64,000 nt of DNA from Blastocystis sp. Blastoise. Taxonomy: Eukaryota > Sar > Bigyra > Opalinata > Blastocystidae. Below the pieces are notes generated by a model. The model saw only the letters and a list, made by a program, of their open reading frames with translations. It searched no databases and had not been told where the DNA came from. The DNA is taken from the NCBI GenBank assembly GCA_039096225.1, contig JBBPEB010000024.1, positions 124,001-188,000 on the forward strand, given 5' to 3'. Numbering within the stretch: position 1 is the stretch's first letter; the number at the start of each line of letters is the position of its first letter. The position numbers and the translations under genes are program-made. This document shows positions 26,601 to 40,862 of this stretch, in pieces.

Positions 26601-29600
26601 CCTTTTTTGAGAAGCAACTCTATAACAGGAAATAAAATAAAAATGAGACCATTCCCATTATGACTTTTGTCTCAAGAATCTTCAAAATTCTGAATCTTCG
26701 AGATATTTTGAGATTTTTGAGATTTTTTGAGATTTTATGGGACACAAAAAATGAACAGCCAATTATTATACTTTTCATATTTTGACTTTTTTATTTGTGT
26801 TTCTAAAAAAATAAAATTTATAAAAATTATAAATAATTCTATTGGTTGATAAAATAAGCCAATTGTTTTATTTCTTTGTATTTTCTATTATTAAAAAAAT
26901 AATTAAAAACAGAAGTTTGTGTTTTGTTTATACTTTATATATTACCTTTCTATTTTTTATATAAACACAACAGTTTTTTTAATAAATATATAAATAAAAT
27001 AAATATTCTTTTCTGACTATTAAATTTTTATTTAAAAGGATTCTGACAACAAATTGACAAAAATATTTTTAATAGACTTTTAATAATGGCTTAAAAACAT
27101 ATCAGTGGCCATTTCACTCAAGAAAACAGCAACTGTTTGAAAGATTGAACACAACAATGTAATTCACTCATTTTTTGATACTATTAATTTTTACTGTTTT
27201 AATAACTAATGCCTCTAAAAGACTTACCATTATTAGAAAAACACTTTAGTAACATGTTTGTAAAACATATTACAAAGAATGGGTCAGAATGTCAAACTAT
27301 TTTTATTTTTTAATTGATTTGAATAGATATATTTAATATATATGTTGTTTTAAAAACATTTAGTAAAAAAAATTTATAACTATTACTTTACAATTCAACA
27401 ATTAAAAAAAAACAATTCAAGTTGACTCTTTAAAATAATTTTTAAAACTAACTATCAACAGTTTAACAAATTATTTTGGTTTTGATTAGAATCATCTAGT
27501 TATGAAAGACTTTTAAGAGACTTTACCATTTTGAAATGTTTTGCATCAAGATGAAATCGTCTATAATTTTGTCATTCAGTAATATTTGTTATACACAGTT
27601 ACTAATAATCAAAATTGACTTGAATCTCTACTATGTAAAAATTAATTGTAAATGAATTCACTCTTCAAAACAAATATTGAAAAATAGGTTTAATTTCTTT
27701 ATTTATATTTCATTATAAAACTATATTTTATCATTTTCAATTGAATTTAAAAAACATAGAGTCAGAATGGAGACATATCTTCAAAATACAAAACTATTTT
27801 AAAACTAATTTTTAATTATAAATATCTATATAACAGTATCCAACTCATTTTTACACTTAATGTTTAAAATTAATAGTGATAAGTCACAATTATACTGTTT
27901 TCAACTTTTCTATATAAATATAACCAACACTTGTTTAAAGTCTTATATTATACATGTATCTAGTAATTGAATGTTAACCTGTAAAATAACTCATCAAAGT
28001 ATGTTTACATCAGCCAATCTGTTTGTTAACTGTCTTTTAAAAAGCCAATATTTATATATTATATGTCCAAAGTCTTAATGTATTTGTAAATAGTACTTAT
28101 ATATTTTAAAATATTCTCATTCAACTCAAAATTAAATAAAAAAACAAAAAACAAAAACAAAAAACTCTAAAAAAGACATAATATTTATTCATTTAATAAC
28201 TCTGTCAATTTTTAATTAATTAAATTTTTTTTCATATACTTTTAATAAGAATAGCATAACATATATAAATTCTATTATATTTTAACTATATATTATAAAT
28301 TGATGACCGAAATCGGCCTGAGTTAAAACAATAAAAACACAATTTTTGAAAAACTATGAAATTTGTTTCTCATTTTTGACCCCGAGATTCAACGATATTT
28401 TATATTTTGATTTGATATATGTATACAATGATATATTATCTATTTATATAAGTTTAAAAAAGTGTGTTAGGAGGACTTTTTTTGGTGTAAAGCCACAATT
28501 AACTTTTTTTGACCTTTTTCAAAAAGTCTTTAAAGACAAAAAAAATCATAGTGTAACATATATCGCATCCTTACACCAAATATGAAGTCCAGAGTCGAAA
28601 TTAAAGTGGTCGAAATCTGCCGATACACCAACTTTGTTGTTAAAAATATACGATAATGGCATATTTGTGTATAGTCCAGGTTACTATATTATATAATAAA
28701 GTCAGAATTTGATTTAGAAAAACTTCACTGGATACATATCCAGTCATCTTTGCTTTAAAGTTATAAAAGTGTGTTGTATGAGTGGCGATTTTTGTCTAAA
28801 CATAAAATATAAAGTCAGATAGTCTTTAGAAAGAGTTGAATGATTTCGATATGTTTTTGACCTCAGTTATTTTGTAATCTGTTCATATATTTCAAGAGGT
28901 GTCATGTAGTCATACAAATAAATGAAGTCTAGAATTGAAATAAAAGAAAATTATTGGCAGAACACACAATTGAAGTTTTTTGTTACTTTTTCAACATGCT
29001 AAAAACTGGTTTTAATCACTTTTAGGATGTTTTCATGACTAATAATGATGACTGGAGTTGTTTCTATAAAATTTGAAAGGGGTCAAAAGAGAATGTGCTC
29101 GATATCTCAAAACTTTGTGGATGAAATTTTTTAAACTCTTTATACTTATTGGTTATACGACTCATTCTATGTATATAGGTTGATTATACGTTGTTAAAGT
29201 CACTTTTAAAAATGATTATTTGTTTAATTGTCTTTTCAAAATCTAAAAGTAGTTTATTTGTTTAACCTGATATTTAAAATATATAAAAATTATTTTATTA
29301 AAAATATATATGTTCTTATGTAAACAAACAAATAAAATAAAATAAATAAAAAAAATTAATAAAATTCATTAAATGAAAAAATTTCTTTTGTAAAATTATT
29401 ATAAAAAAAGAAATTTTCTATAAAATAAAATTTATAAGAAAAAGTAAATTTTTAGAAACAATTTAAAATTCTATAAAGAATGAAAGAATTCTATAAAGTG
29501 TACGACAGTTTTTATTGGATAAAAACTCAAATTTTGAATTTTATTGCATTTTAGTGGCCCAGTCGGTTAAGTCACTTCTTTGTAGGACCGTTTTAGGCCT

Positions 29601-29823
29601 TTAGACGTGGAATTTTTGAAAATTTTAAAAGCGCGTCATAATACGTTTTTTATCTAGATTCTAAATCTTTTATCAGTGTAACATAGATACGTGACACAAA
29701 AAAGTAATCGGTCTATTTATATCAGTACAATTTCGTGCTTACTTATCCCTTTTATATATAAGATAGATTGGATCTACCTGCTTCACTCGTTGATTCTTTT
29801 GTTCATATTTTCTGTGAATACTT
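26601..29823. other. 3.2-kb noncoding region
   Basis: No supported exon, tRNA or transposon coding sequence. Words such as GAGATTTTTTGAGATTTT (26690-26745) are locally repetitive. The texture resembles the noncoding 2.2-kb repeats elsewhere in the window, but no clear homology was found by eye. Confidence 0.4.
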
Positions 29824-30197
29824 ATGAATGATAATAAACAATATTCAGAATTTACAGAAGAATATTTTGATACATATTTATATAAAGAAAACCCTAGTCT
29901 TCAAAGTTCTAATTATATATACACTTCTCCCGCGGGAATAAGCCCATTTTCATCCTCTAATGAAAATGAAAAATAAAAAACAATTCACAATACTGTCAAA
30001 GTACCATTTAATCCCAATAATCTAAGTGTATATATATATATATATATGTTATTATTATTATTATATATTATTATATATTATTATATATATAGATTACTTA
30101 TGCCCATATACATGTTTCTACTATCTATACTTTCAGCAATTCGTTCAAGTATTTTATATTAATATATATAAATCAATGCTTGTAAATATTCAAAATA

Positions 30198-30248
<51 letters not shown>

Positions 30249-30723
30249 ACTTAAGTAGTTGGAAAATAAAATTCGTATTCTTCATTATGTATATAAAATA
30301 TATAGTATATTATTATAGTATTATTATATATATAGAGATGCAAAGTCTCAGACTTGTAAATCTAATGGTAAAGATGGTTATTTTGATTCAAAAAAATAAC
30401 TTAATATTCAGGTAGAGATGGGTAAATATATATAATAATTATTTATTATTATTATATTGATTATAAAGACTACTTTAGTTATGTATAAAACTATATAACT
30501 ATATATATAGTTCTCTTGATTTATGGCCTGGTTTTGAATGTACTTCTGTGAATTTCAATAATAAATGGTTCTTACAAATAAATAAGAAGAATAAAACTCT
30601 TCATCACAATACAGTATTAGAAGAATTCCAACTGTTTAATAAGGATGAAATTATGGGTGAATTACCTTTCTCTATTGTCACTACTTATTCTCATGAATCT
30701 TACAGAATCGAAGATATTGACTG

Positions 30724-31018
30724 GTATATATTTATATAGTGCTAGATGTATATGGTTGTTTTGTTTCTTTTTTATGTTTTATTTTTTTTTATTTTGTTTC
30801 TTTTCTATATTATATTTTATATTATATTATCCTTATTATTATATTATACTTATTATTCTCTATTATATCTCCTTATTATTCTATATTTTATTCTCTGTTT
30901 TATTCTATATTACATTCTATATTACATTCTATATTACATTCTCTATTATATTCTCCTTATTATTCTATATTACATTCTCCATTATATTCTCCTTATTATT
31001 CTATATTCTATTCTATAG
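30724..31018 (+). repeat. Simple-sequence intron in the PIWI-like gene
   Basis: GTATAT...CTATAG, phase 2. It is filled with repeats of TATTACATTC and TATTATTC type. Confidence 0.75.
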
Positions 31019-31757
31019 GTCCTTAACTCCCGAGAGCACATTTAAGCGCCGTGTAAAAGGCGGGGAACCCATTCAAATTTCTTATTTAGATTATTATCGT
31101 AATGGACCTTATGGTATAAGTATACGAGATAAAAGACAACTCTTACTTATCTGTAACTATGTATATATATATTAATAATATATTGTGATTCTATATCTTA
31201 TAATGATAATAATTTTATATATATAATAATAATAAAAAGTATATTCTTTATTCTATTATATACTATAGTATAAGAATGGTAAGAAAAGTTGTGAATTAGA
31301 TAATCGTATTTATTTAATTCCCGAGTTATGTGTACGTATTGGAATTACCGATAGAATGAGGGCTGATGGAAAAATAACCAGGGGAATGATCGATAACTCA
31401 AAAATATCTCCTGAACAACTTTTAAATGAATTATATTTATTATTCTATTTATTATTCTATTTATTATTTATTTATTATATAATTAAATAGTTTAATTAGC
31501 AATCTTTCTATTACTGGTCAAAAATGTTGACACTTTCTCACTTATTTTTTTATATATCTATTTATTCTTATTATTCTTTATTATTATACTTATTATACTT
31601 ATTATGCTTAGTATTCTTTATTAATATTTATAATAATGAATATATGCTTTGGCCTCTTCAAATTCCCGCTAATCATATGGAAAACCAATCTCTGTGTTTC
31701 CCTAATACTTCTATTCCCGTAGATATGAATTCAGTTAATTGGAGAAATGTCTATAAA

Positions 31758-31790
<33 letters not shown>

Positions 31791-32193
31791 TATATATATA
31801 TATAGATATATATATATATATAAGGTGATGTTAAATTTGTACCTACAACATTAGCTAATAATCAATGGATTATTTTATTTGGAGGGCAAAATCGAGATGA
31901 TGCGAATTATGCGTATGAAGATTTCGCTAAAGCGGGTAGCAGTCTTGTATATATAGTATTATATATTATTATTATTTTATTATTATTTTTATTATAATTA
32001 TTATATATTATTATATGTATTATTATATATATTATTATTATTATATATATAGAATATTCGTGTAGAGAGACCTCGTATTGAGGGTGTGAATGGGAACCCA
32101 AATAAAGCATATTCATGGGTTAATGCATTTAGAGATTATATTCGCTGGAATGAAGAACTTGTTCTTTATGTTGTCCCTTCTCAAGATAAACGA

Positions 32194-32525
<332 letters not shown>

Positions 32526-32599
32526 GATAATGCACAATGATTTAGATCTCTTAGATCAAATTACTTATAAAGATTTAATAGATATAAAGAGTATTATAT

Positions 32600-34267
32600 T
32601 ATAGAAGGTATATATATATATTATTAGTATTATATATGTTATATAGGCTAATTTAATTGAATATATATTTAATCTATTGTGATAACTTCTTCAAAAGAAA
32701 CTTCAATTCATTATTCTTTATATGATTAATTATCTTCTTTTTAGTCTACTCTTTGAATTCTTTTAATATATCATAAGAAGGAGCCTATATAGAAATAACA
32801 TATTATGTAGTAACTACTCTTTTTCCTCCTTCTATTACTATATATATATTTCTTCTATTATTATAATATTATTATTTATTTAAATCATTATATGTTTTGT
32901 TCAAAATTGATTTATATGCAACTGTATGATAAATAAATGCTATTACTTAATTTTCTAATATAAATATAGTATTTATTATTATTTATTATTCTTGATAGAT
33001 TTTTTGTTAAACAATCTAAATTATATTTATTATTTATTTAAATTATTCATACAAGCATATTTCTACTCTTATAAACAAGAAAAAATAATTATTTTTTAAA
33101 GAATGTACTAATTATATAAACATAAAGCAATGTAAATTGTCTTATTTTATGCATCACTCTGTTCTTATCAATTAAATCACGAAAATATATCAATAGAACC
33201 TGTACATAAACATAATTAAGACTTCATTCTCAAAAAAGTAAAAATTGTTTTGCCAGTGGTCTTTAAATGTCATTACAAACAATAAATAAACGTATACAAC
33301 TCATTTAATACTTTATTAATAGACTTTTGTTTAACAAAGACTTTTTAGTATAAAAAAAGAGAAAAACAAACATTTTCATCTATCTCCTGGATTTAAATCA
33401 AATTTTAATGAAATTTTTATATATAAATAAAAAGATTCTCTTTTACCCCCACCCCTGTTATTTTTTTTTTTATAATTTTCAATCTTTACATAAATATTTT
33501 TTTATTCATATTTCAAAAATAGATAATAAAGGTTCTATAAAATGTATTTTTATTATTTTATACATATAATAGTATATAGGTTTCTCTATATCATTCAAAT
33601 AATACACAAATGAATACGATTATGGATAAGGTATGTATATAATTATTCTTTTACTTATTCTATAGGTTTATTATATCATTATGAAATCAGAATATCAAAA
33701 ACAACTTCAATTGGAAAGGTATGTTTTTACTCATTTTTTTATAATTATATTCTAGTCATCCAAAATATAGTATCTAGTTCAACTGCAGTCCTTTACAAAA
33801 GCTATCGTAGAAGGTATATACTTATATTTCTCTCTTTATGTTTACATTCTTACTTTCCTTTTATATAGGTATAAAATGAAACAAAGCTGCTTGTTGGGGA
33901 TGTCAATATGTGTCCAGTTACTCGATATAAAACATAAATAGTTTCTTTTCTTCTTCTTTTCTTTCATTTTCTTTTTTTCTCTTTTATTTTTCTTTTATTT
34001 GTTCTTTTCGTTATTCTCTTTTGAAAATTAATGCTTAAAAGATTAGCCAATCGTTTTGTTTATTTTAAATATGTTTTATTGGACTATATCAAATAAATCA
34101 GCTTTTTTATTGGATCATTAATAAAGAATTTTTATATATTCCCGTGAATTTATCAAATATATTAAGGTTATTCCCCGTGTTTATAACTAAGCTGAAAGGG
34201 TTCTGATTCAGTCTGATATACAAATCTTCATTTTGGAGAGATTTTGCAAAAGAAAACTGCCTCATAG
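32600..34267. other. Noncoding spacer with splice-like borders
   Basis: Three GT...AG segments with good pyrimidine tracts occur at about 33632-33865 (for example GTATGTATAT...TTCTATAG), separated by short possible exons beginning MNTIMDK. The frame does not stay open across them and no family is recognised. It is not evidently the missing PIWI domain. The rest is AT-rich with no feature. Confidence 0.35.
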
Positions 34268-36930
34268 TGAATGAGGAAACTACGATACCTAGTAATACTG
34301 GAAAAGAAAATGAACTCTCCTTATATATTAGCAAAACAAATAACGAAGACGAATCATCAAATTGTTCGATAAACGAAATTGAATTTCTCTTAGTGAATGA
34401 AAGCATATCTAATAATGAAACAATAGATGTTGAAGAAGTATACTTAATGGATGTTAGTGATTCAGAAGTAACTTCTGAAGAAAAATATATGATTGAAACG
34501 TTAATAGCAAATAATACTTCTAATTGAAATAATGGTCTTCCTAATAAAATAAATGAAATGAGAACTTTAAATACTAATACTAGTTCTAATATAGAAGTCG
34601 CAAACAGTATTAGTGAAGAGCAATTAGTAGATAAGAATATAACAAGTTCATTTATGGAATTACTTCACTCCGAGTCTGATGTCACTATAGATGCCTTTTT
34701 AAATGATATTAATAATGATAAGAATAGTTACTCCTTCATTTCTTATCAAAACCGAAAATTATTTAATGATCATATGAATATTGTCTTCCTTAATAGGTAT
34801 TTACACCTTAATAAAGGCTTCTTCTTAAATAAGCAAATTAATAGTATTAGAGGTATCATAGAAGATACATTTCCTTCAGTAAAAACAAATTATATATATA
34901 AGGCTTCAAAGACTTTCCTATCAACTAATAATAGCTCCACTTCATATATACCTTCGATCATTCAAGAAATTAATCGTCTAAATTCAAATAATAAGACATT
35001 TTATATGTTATGCCCCCAAAAGACAACTGACTACTCAAAACACTTCTCAAAAAATATATATGAGCAAATCCTATCTGAAAAATACTTGGTAAAGGATTCA
35101 TCGCTTATATATTGTGGAACAATAATTTATGAAAATATTCCTCTTATAGCAAAAGGGACATATGTATTATTTCTGGATGGCATGTTTTTAAGTATAGGAA
35201 CAATGGTAACTTTAGTAATAACAAGTATATATATATATATATTTATATATGTTTCTATATATATTTCTATATATTTTTCTATATATTTTTCTATATATGT
35301 TTCTATATATATATATTTCAATATATATTCTATATATGTTTCTATATATATGTTTCTTTATATATGTACATTTATATATATATATTTCTATATATGTTTC
35401 TATAGCTGTTTCTATATATATATTTCTATAGCCGCTTCTATATATATATATATCTATATATGTTTCTATAGTTGTTTCTATATCCATATATATTTCTATA
35501 TATATTTCTATATATGTTCTATATATATTTCTATAGCCGTCTCTATATCTATATTTATGTTCCTATATATGTTTCTATAGATGTTCTATATCTATATATA
35601 TTTCTATATATATATTTCTATCAATATATTTCAATTTATATTCTATATGTGTTTCCATAGTTGTTTCTATAGTTGTTTCTATATCTATATATATTTCTAT
35701 ATATATGTTTCTCTATACGTGTTTCCATATATATTTCAATATATATTCTATACATATTTCTAGAGCTGTTTTAATATCAATATATATTTATACATATATA
35801 TTCCAATATATATATGTATTCATTTCTTTATATATTTATATGTGTTTATATATGTATTTCTATATATATTTCTATATATTTTTTTATATACATGTTATGC
35901 TTATATTTGTTCTAAATACATTTCTATACATATCTATGCTTATATATTTGCATATTTGAATATATTTAACTATATATATCTATGTTTCTGTCTATTTGTT
36001 TATATATGTTTATGTTTTTATATTTCTATGTATATATGTCTATTTCTAAGTATAAATTTCTATGAATATAGGTGTTAATATCAACCACGAGAGCATATGC
36101 TTAGCATATGGCTTCTTCCAGTCTGAAAGTGAAACTTCTTGGAGTTTTTTATTAAAAAGATTTCTTGGAGCATTAAACACTTATTTTGAAACTACTCCTA
36201 CCTTTACTATAATCTCAGATCAGGTAAAAGAGATCTCATCAGCTGTAGTCACTGTTTCCCGTTATGGCCCCATATCTTCTGTTTATTCCATCTACTTCAA
36301 GATTTTAATATAATGAGACCCTTTGAGAAATTATAATGTAAAGAAGCTTATCAATGTCAAACAAAAAAAGAGCTGGAAAGCAATTGAAAAACATAAAAAA
36401 TACTCAAACAAGAAATAAGATAGACAAGATATAGCAATATAATTATTCTCAAATAATTAGATGTAAGTCTTCAATATGTGAATGGAATGTAGCATCAAGT
36501 GTAGCAGAGAGTTATAATAGGCTACTGAAAAAATATAGGTCCCTTCCCATTCATTTAATTATGATATTTATATATAATCAAACGCTTATAAAACAGATGA
36601 AAATAGCAGATAGAATAAATCCTGGCTTAAAATATCTTCCTTTTTTACAAAAATGGTCACTAAATCCCTCAATAAAACACATGAAGTCGTGTATAAAGAA
36701 GATAAGGGATATGTATCTTTTCAAGATGGAAAAATATACACTGTCGATTTGAATAGAAAGACTTGTACTTGTAATTCATTCCAAAATCTCCTTATGCCAT
36801 GTAAACATGCTTCCTTACTTATTAACTACTTTCTTGACAAAAATATTATTATGGAAAGCGATATATATCAATTATGCTCTGGTTCCCTGAACAATACCTA
36901 TTATGAGACTTATTTCAATTATAAGCCACA
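34268..36930 (+). pseudogene. MULE transposase pseudogene with an 847-nt simple-sequence intron
   Basis: The exon from 34268 reads an acidic N-terminus (one in-frame TGA at 34525-34527) and reaches the first catalytic region (YVLFLDGMFLSIGTMVTLVI, Asp in FLDG) before the intron 35225-36071. The frame resumes in phase 1 with VNINHESICLAYGFFQSESE, the usual MULE ygf-type strand, and the second Asp in IISDQ. The expected C..H after it is lost (SVYSIYF), followed by a stop and frameshifts. About 36480-36660 reads EWNVASSVAESYNRLLKKYR, the third acidic motif. After another frameshift near 36650 comes the SWIM finger CTCNSFQNLLMPCKHA. The protein cannot be functional as it stands. A 2.2-kb repeat begins just after the last recognisable exon. 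Confidence 0.8.
35225..36071 (+). repeat. 847-nt intron made of TATATATTTC/TATATATGTTTC repeats
   Basis: Begins GTATATATAT after codon position 1 of a Ser and ends ATATAG before VNINHES; splicing joins the MULE frame exactly. The interior is a degenerate 8-12-nt repeat. Many open frames on both strands here (Tyr/Ile/Phe-rich) are artefacts. Confidence 0.85.
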
Positions 36931-36968
36931 GTACATACATATATATATACATATATATATATATATAT

Positions 36969-39150
36969 GAGAATAGGCAAAAAAAATCCCATTGGTCAGT
37001 TTTTGGAAAATGCATTTGATTGGCTAATGTATACTCAAGTTTGTGTACACAACTCCTCTAAACTTACGGGGAGTTAACTTTTGGTTGAAACACAGTTCAA
37101 TACGATATAACGTGTAGTTTTGCACCGTATATTTGGTTAAGCGATATTATTAATAATTAAAAAATTATTAATAAAAAAACAGAAAACATGATTTTTGAGT
37201 CGTTTTTGATTGGCTCTTTGGGATCATAAAGATAAAAATTGTTGACCAGACAATTGAAAAATAAACATGGGGTAAACTTGATTTTTTCTCAATCCCACAA
37301 TATACGTTATCCATGTTTATTCTTTATATTTATCTATTTTTTAATACTTTTTCATATTGAACACGTGAGGACTTAACGGTCAAATTTATAATCTCAATTT
37401 GACATGATATTCTGATTCAGGAGGTCGAAAAACCTAGGTGTAGCGATTTTGAGCTTCTGAGGACTATTTTTGAGTGATCGATATTTTCTTTGATCTTCTT
37501 ATAATTGACTAATATTGTAGTATTGTAATCAATAGGTCATAAAACTACTATAGTAGAAACAAAGTTTTTAAATAACGAGTTTAAAAGTGACAATTTTGAA
37601 AAATGTGAATTAAGTGGTCTTAGAGTGAGAGATTCAATATAATGACTTTTATTTAATAAACTATAGTTATAACTCCATACTATGTTAAAAGGAGAGTCAA
37701 AATTATGAAGGTCAAAGTGTATGGGCAAATGACAAAATGTGTCTTAAAAAGTAAAATGGCTTCTATATGTGTTTAGAATCATATATTAAGTCTATTTTAT
37801 GAATAAGAAACTTAAATAAATAGTTTAAGGTTGTCAAATTCAAAAGAATGTATAAAACATAGCCTTAAACTGTGAATAAAAAATTTAGAGATATTAATTA
37901 GTGTACAGCTGTAGTAGCTCTACAACATATCAAAAGTACAGTTAAAATAATTTTTAGAGAGTGGATGTGTGAAGGGTTGTGACTATTATTTAAAATTTAT
38001 TTTTACTTCAGTTTGTTTAAAATCGTGAATTTCGTGCACTGTAGAAAAATTGAGTCAAAAGGTCAACTCTAAGGGTCTTAAATTTAAAAAAATGTAAAAA
38101 TGAGTGACTTAGAGGACGAGATTCAAAATAAGAGTGTTTATTCATTAAACTAGAGTGTATGATCTATATTATGTTAAAAGAAGGGACGAAATTATTTTGG
38201 TCGAAGTAAATGAGCAAATGCAAAAGGTTTATGAAATGTCTTAAAGTGATGACTAATGTGTAGCTATGGCCTTATTAAGTAAAGTGTGTAAATATTAGCA
38301 TTTAAAAATGAGTTTAAGTGTGTAAACTTTTCATAATGTGTCAAAAAGGGTCTTTAAGAAAGAGATTCAAAACATTTACTTTTATTTAATAAATGGTATA
38401 ATAAACTCTATACTATATCAAAAGACTGACGGAAATTATTTTGATACAGTGGATCTTGAATGGGTAAAGTCTCTTTAAAAGTTACATTTTTGAGTTATTT
38501 GTGTTTAAAATCATTAGTTGAGATTAATATAAAAATATTAGCTTTTTAAGAAATGTTTTAGTTGTCAAAGTTAGAATGAATGTTGACTTTGTTATACTTA
38601 AAACTTCAAAATTCTTTTAAAAAGTATTAAAATGAGTTTAAATCTTTATATTATGTTATTTAAATGAATTTTATAAATTAAAAATACTCAAGAGTACTTC
38701 ACATTGTGACTCATTTCTGAAGTTATTGACTTTAAAAACTCACAAAATGTTTAAAACAGTTGTTTAATTATTACTAAATACAAAATATATATTTAAAAAT
38801 AAATTGTTGTGATGAATATAACTCAAGATGTTATTTTTTATTAATAAATAACTTTTTTTCTTTTTTCATTTCTTATTTAAAAAGTCTAAAATAATCTTAT
38901 ATCAGGAATTGAACCTGATCACAATCACTTACTGATTGTAACTCTCCATATAGACTATAAGAAATTTATAATATATAATATATAATATAAAATAGATAAT
39001 TGATAATAAATAATACATAATAAATCATAAATAATAAATAATAAATAATATATAATATATAATATATAAGATAATAAAAAACTCTTTATATACTCTTTAT
39101 GCAGCCGCGGTCCGGTGCCGTTAGGCACTGGACCTGTGACGTGACCCTAG
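36969..39150 (+). mobile_element. 2.2-kb noncoding repeat, copy A
   Basis: Starts AATAGGCAAAAAAAATCCC and ends with a GC-rich 11-bp hairpin (GGTCCGGTGCC, loop GTTA, GGCACTGGACC; one mismatch) 12 nt before CTAG. Copies B (inverted) and C match along nearly the whole length. No protein is encoded. The 3' end resembles a non-autonomous Helitron, but the base after CTAG is C rather than T and no TC start is seen. A long MULE terminal repeat or another element type cannot be excluded. Confidence 0.7.
38895..38962 (-). other. 68-nt tRNA-like cloverleaf, copy A
   Basis: On the minus strand: a 7-bp acceptor-like stem (TCTTATA/TATAAGA), a weak D-like arm, a 9-bp middle stem around GTAAG (one G-T pair in this copy), and a T-arm TCAGG-TTCAATT-CCTGA matching a pol III B box. 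The middle loop does not have the normal anticodon-loop form, so a working tRNA is unlikely. Confidence 0.45.
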
Positions 39151-39237
39151 CATATATATATATATATGTATATATAAATATATATAATAGTATCTATCTT
39201 TTTTATATGATATAATGCATAGTATTGTATATATTAC

Positions 39238-39238
<1 letters not shown>

Positions 39239-39285
<47 letters not shown>
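39239..39285. repeat. (AT)n microsatellite
   Basis: A pure AT run between repeat copy A and the transposase remnant. Confidence 0.9.
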
Positions 39286-39286
<1 letters not shown>

Positions 39287-39340
39287 TATTATATATAATT
39301 TTATTTATATGATATACATCCTATTTATATAGCTATATAC

Positions 39341-39925
39341 AAGAACCTTCACAGTTTTCAGAATTACAACTTCTACGATTTATCGATATATTTCTGTCCA
39401 TATTAAAGTCCATTATTTTTTTGCATTCTTCACACCAAAAGACGTTTATTCTCAAAGACATACATTCATTTGCCGTGGACAATTTCCTAATTAAATCTTC
39501 TCCCCTTTTGGGTATTTTTAATGCGGGTATTGTTGATACTTTTTTAGGACGTTTTTCCCTAGTTTAATTAATTCAATTACAGATTCCTGGCCGACATTCA
39601 ATTTCTTCCAGCATACAAAGATTTCGTCCATTAATGAATCTTCTATGTATGAATTTATATTTTTTCTTTTAGGTTATACATATTATTTGTATTATACACT
39701 ATTATATACTACTTAAACTAGTTTATATATAAATAGATTACTTCATGGTTTATAATTTTGTTCATAATATCGTTTATAATAGATTCATGAGAATCAGGAA
39801 GAGTATCGTCAATGCTAAATTGTCTCATTTCATCATTAAAGAAACTAGTCTCCTTGTTCATTTTTAAAATGTGAGGATCATCATGTATATTTTTATGATT
39901 AAGATATAAGCTTCATTAGAATGCT
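39341..39925 (-). pseudogene. Tnp2/CACTA-like transposase N-terminus, copy 1
   Basis: Minus-strand exons read an acidic segment ending SHESIINDIMNKIINHE, then after an intron EDSLMDEIFVCWKKLNVGQ and, following a 1-nt frameshift, ALKIPKRGEDLIRKLS and a zinc-binding segment (WCEECKKIMDF...CNSENCEGSC). The same order (SIINDI-type motif, KIPK.G..LIR, paired cysteines) appears in copy 2 at 46.5-47.2 kb. No catalytic part lies downstream, so the copy is truncated. It is transcribed divergently from the companion gene at 40097. Confidence 0.55.
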
Positions 39926-40096
39926 TACTTTCAGGCTTTTTATAACCGTTATGAAATAGTCTGTGTCCAACAATTTGGAAATATTAATAAAATATTATGG
40001 ATTTTCTCTGTATTTCTATTTTATATGTATTTTTTCCTTTTTTACATCTCTTATAGATAATATAAAAATATTTTCTGTTTGCTATTTTTTAGAGAA

Positions 40097-40862
40097 ATGG
40101 GTGATAATATTGAAAAATGGAATGATTTTAAAGTATATATGATAGGCTGCCTTAATGAATTCATTGACTTACAGATTGATAAAAGAAATGTTGGTATTCT
40201 CTTCAATATATATCGTTTTATTATTTATAGATGAATAACTACACTATCTTGATTCTAATTTGGAAACATTCCTAAGGCATAAAGCCCTTGAACATGGATT
40301 ACCAATTAATTATACTAGATCTGCTACTATAACAATTAGTGTGTATATATATATGTATTTAGTATCATATTATATTATTAGAACGCTCTTCATTATATCC
40401 CGTTTGTGCTATCTGTAAATAATAAAATGGAAGCCTTTAATTTATTTAAAATAGAAGAAGGGTCTGTAAAATTCAGAAACAATAGTAATTTATTCAAAAA
40501 AATATGTGAATTATGTTTTAAATTTGTTATAAAGTTGGACAGGCCATGGACCTGAGATTAGATGATATAAAAACAATAGTTAGGTAAATACTGGTTAATA
40601 AAAGAATTAATAGAACGCTAGTTGCTTATTTTGGATTCAAACCAAAAGATGTTTCGCTCCAAGAATATAGAAGAGCATTTAAACTTGACAAAAATTATAT
40701 ATTTGTATGTAAATATCATATATAAATCATTTATATCTATATTTAAAAATTTATAAGACCGATTGGATATTAATAAAGGATTTTAATTGTATACGACAAT
40801 CAAGATATAAAAAACACAAGAATATTCTAGAAAATTTTAAAAATCTATATGAGGAATTTTAG
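40097..40862 (+). pseudogene. Companion gene of the CACTA-like element, copy 1 (unknown function)
   Basis: Begins MGDNIEKWNDFKVYMIGCLN and continues through at least three short introns: LHYLDSNLETFLRHKALEHG and LPINYTRS; NALHYIPFVLSVNNKMEAFN; KVGQAMDLRLDDIKTIV; INRTLVAYFGFKPKDVSL; and TDWILIKDFNCIR...KNLYEEF-stop. The order matches copies 2 and 3. One in-frame TAA (about 40236) and another near 40576 indicate decay. The protein would be about 200 residues with no signal peptide or membrane segment. I do not recognise the family. The arrangement resembles the accessory second gene of some CACTA elements, which is inference. Confidence 0.55.

Noticed and set aside
29550-29600. tRNA-like 5' half (GTGGCCCAGTCGGTTAAGTC)
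   Set aside because: It resembles a D-arm/A box, but no anticodon stem, T-arm or B box follows at the right distance.
33600-33960. Continuation of the PIWI-like gene into its catalytic domain
   Set aside because: Splice-like borders exist, but no frame shows the PIWI-domain motifs or stays open across the putative exons.
35127-35959. Numerous overlapping Tyr/Ile/Phe frames on both strands
   Set aside because: They fall inside the 847-nt simple-sequence intron of the MULE pseudogene.
37537-37728. 63-codon frame nearly identical to one at 53141-53332
   Set aside because: Both fall in the noncoding 2.2-kb repeats A and B; similarity is due to repeat identity, and copy C does not preserve it as a gene.
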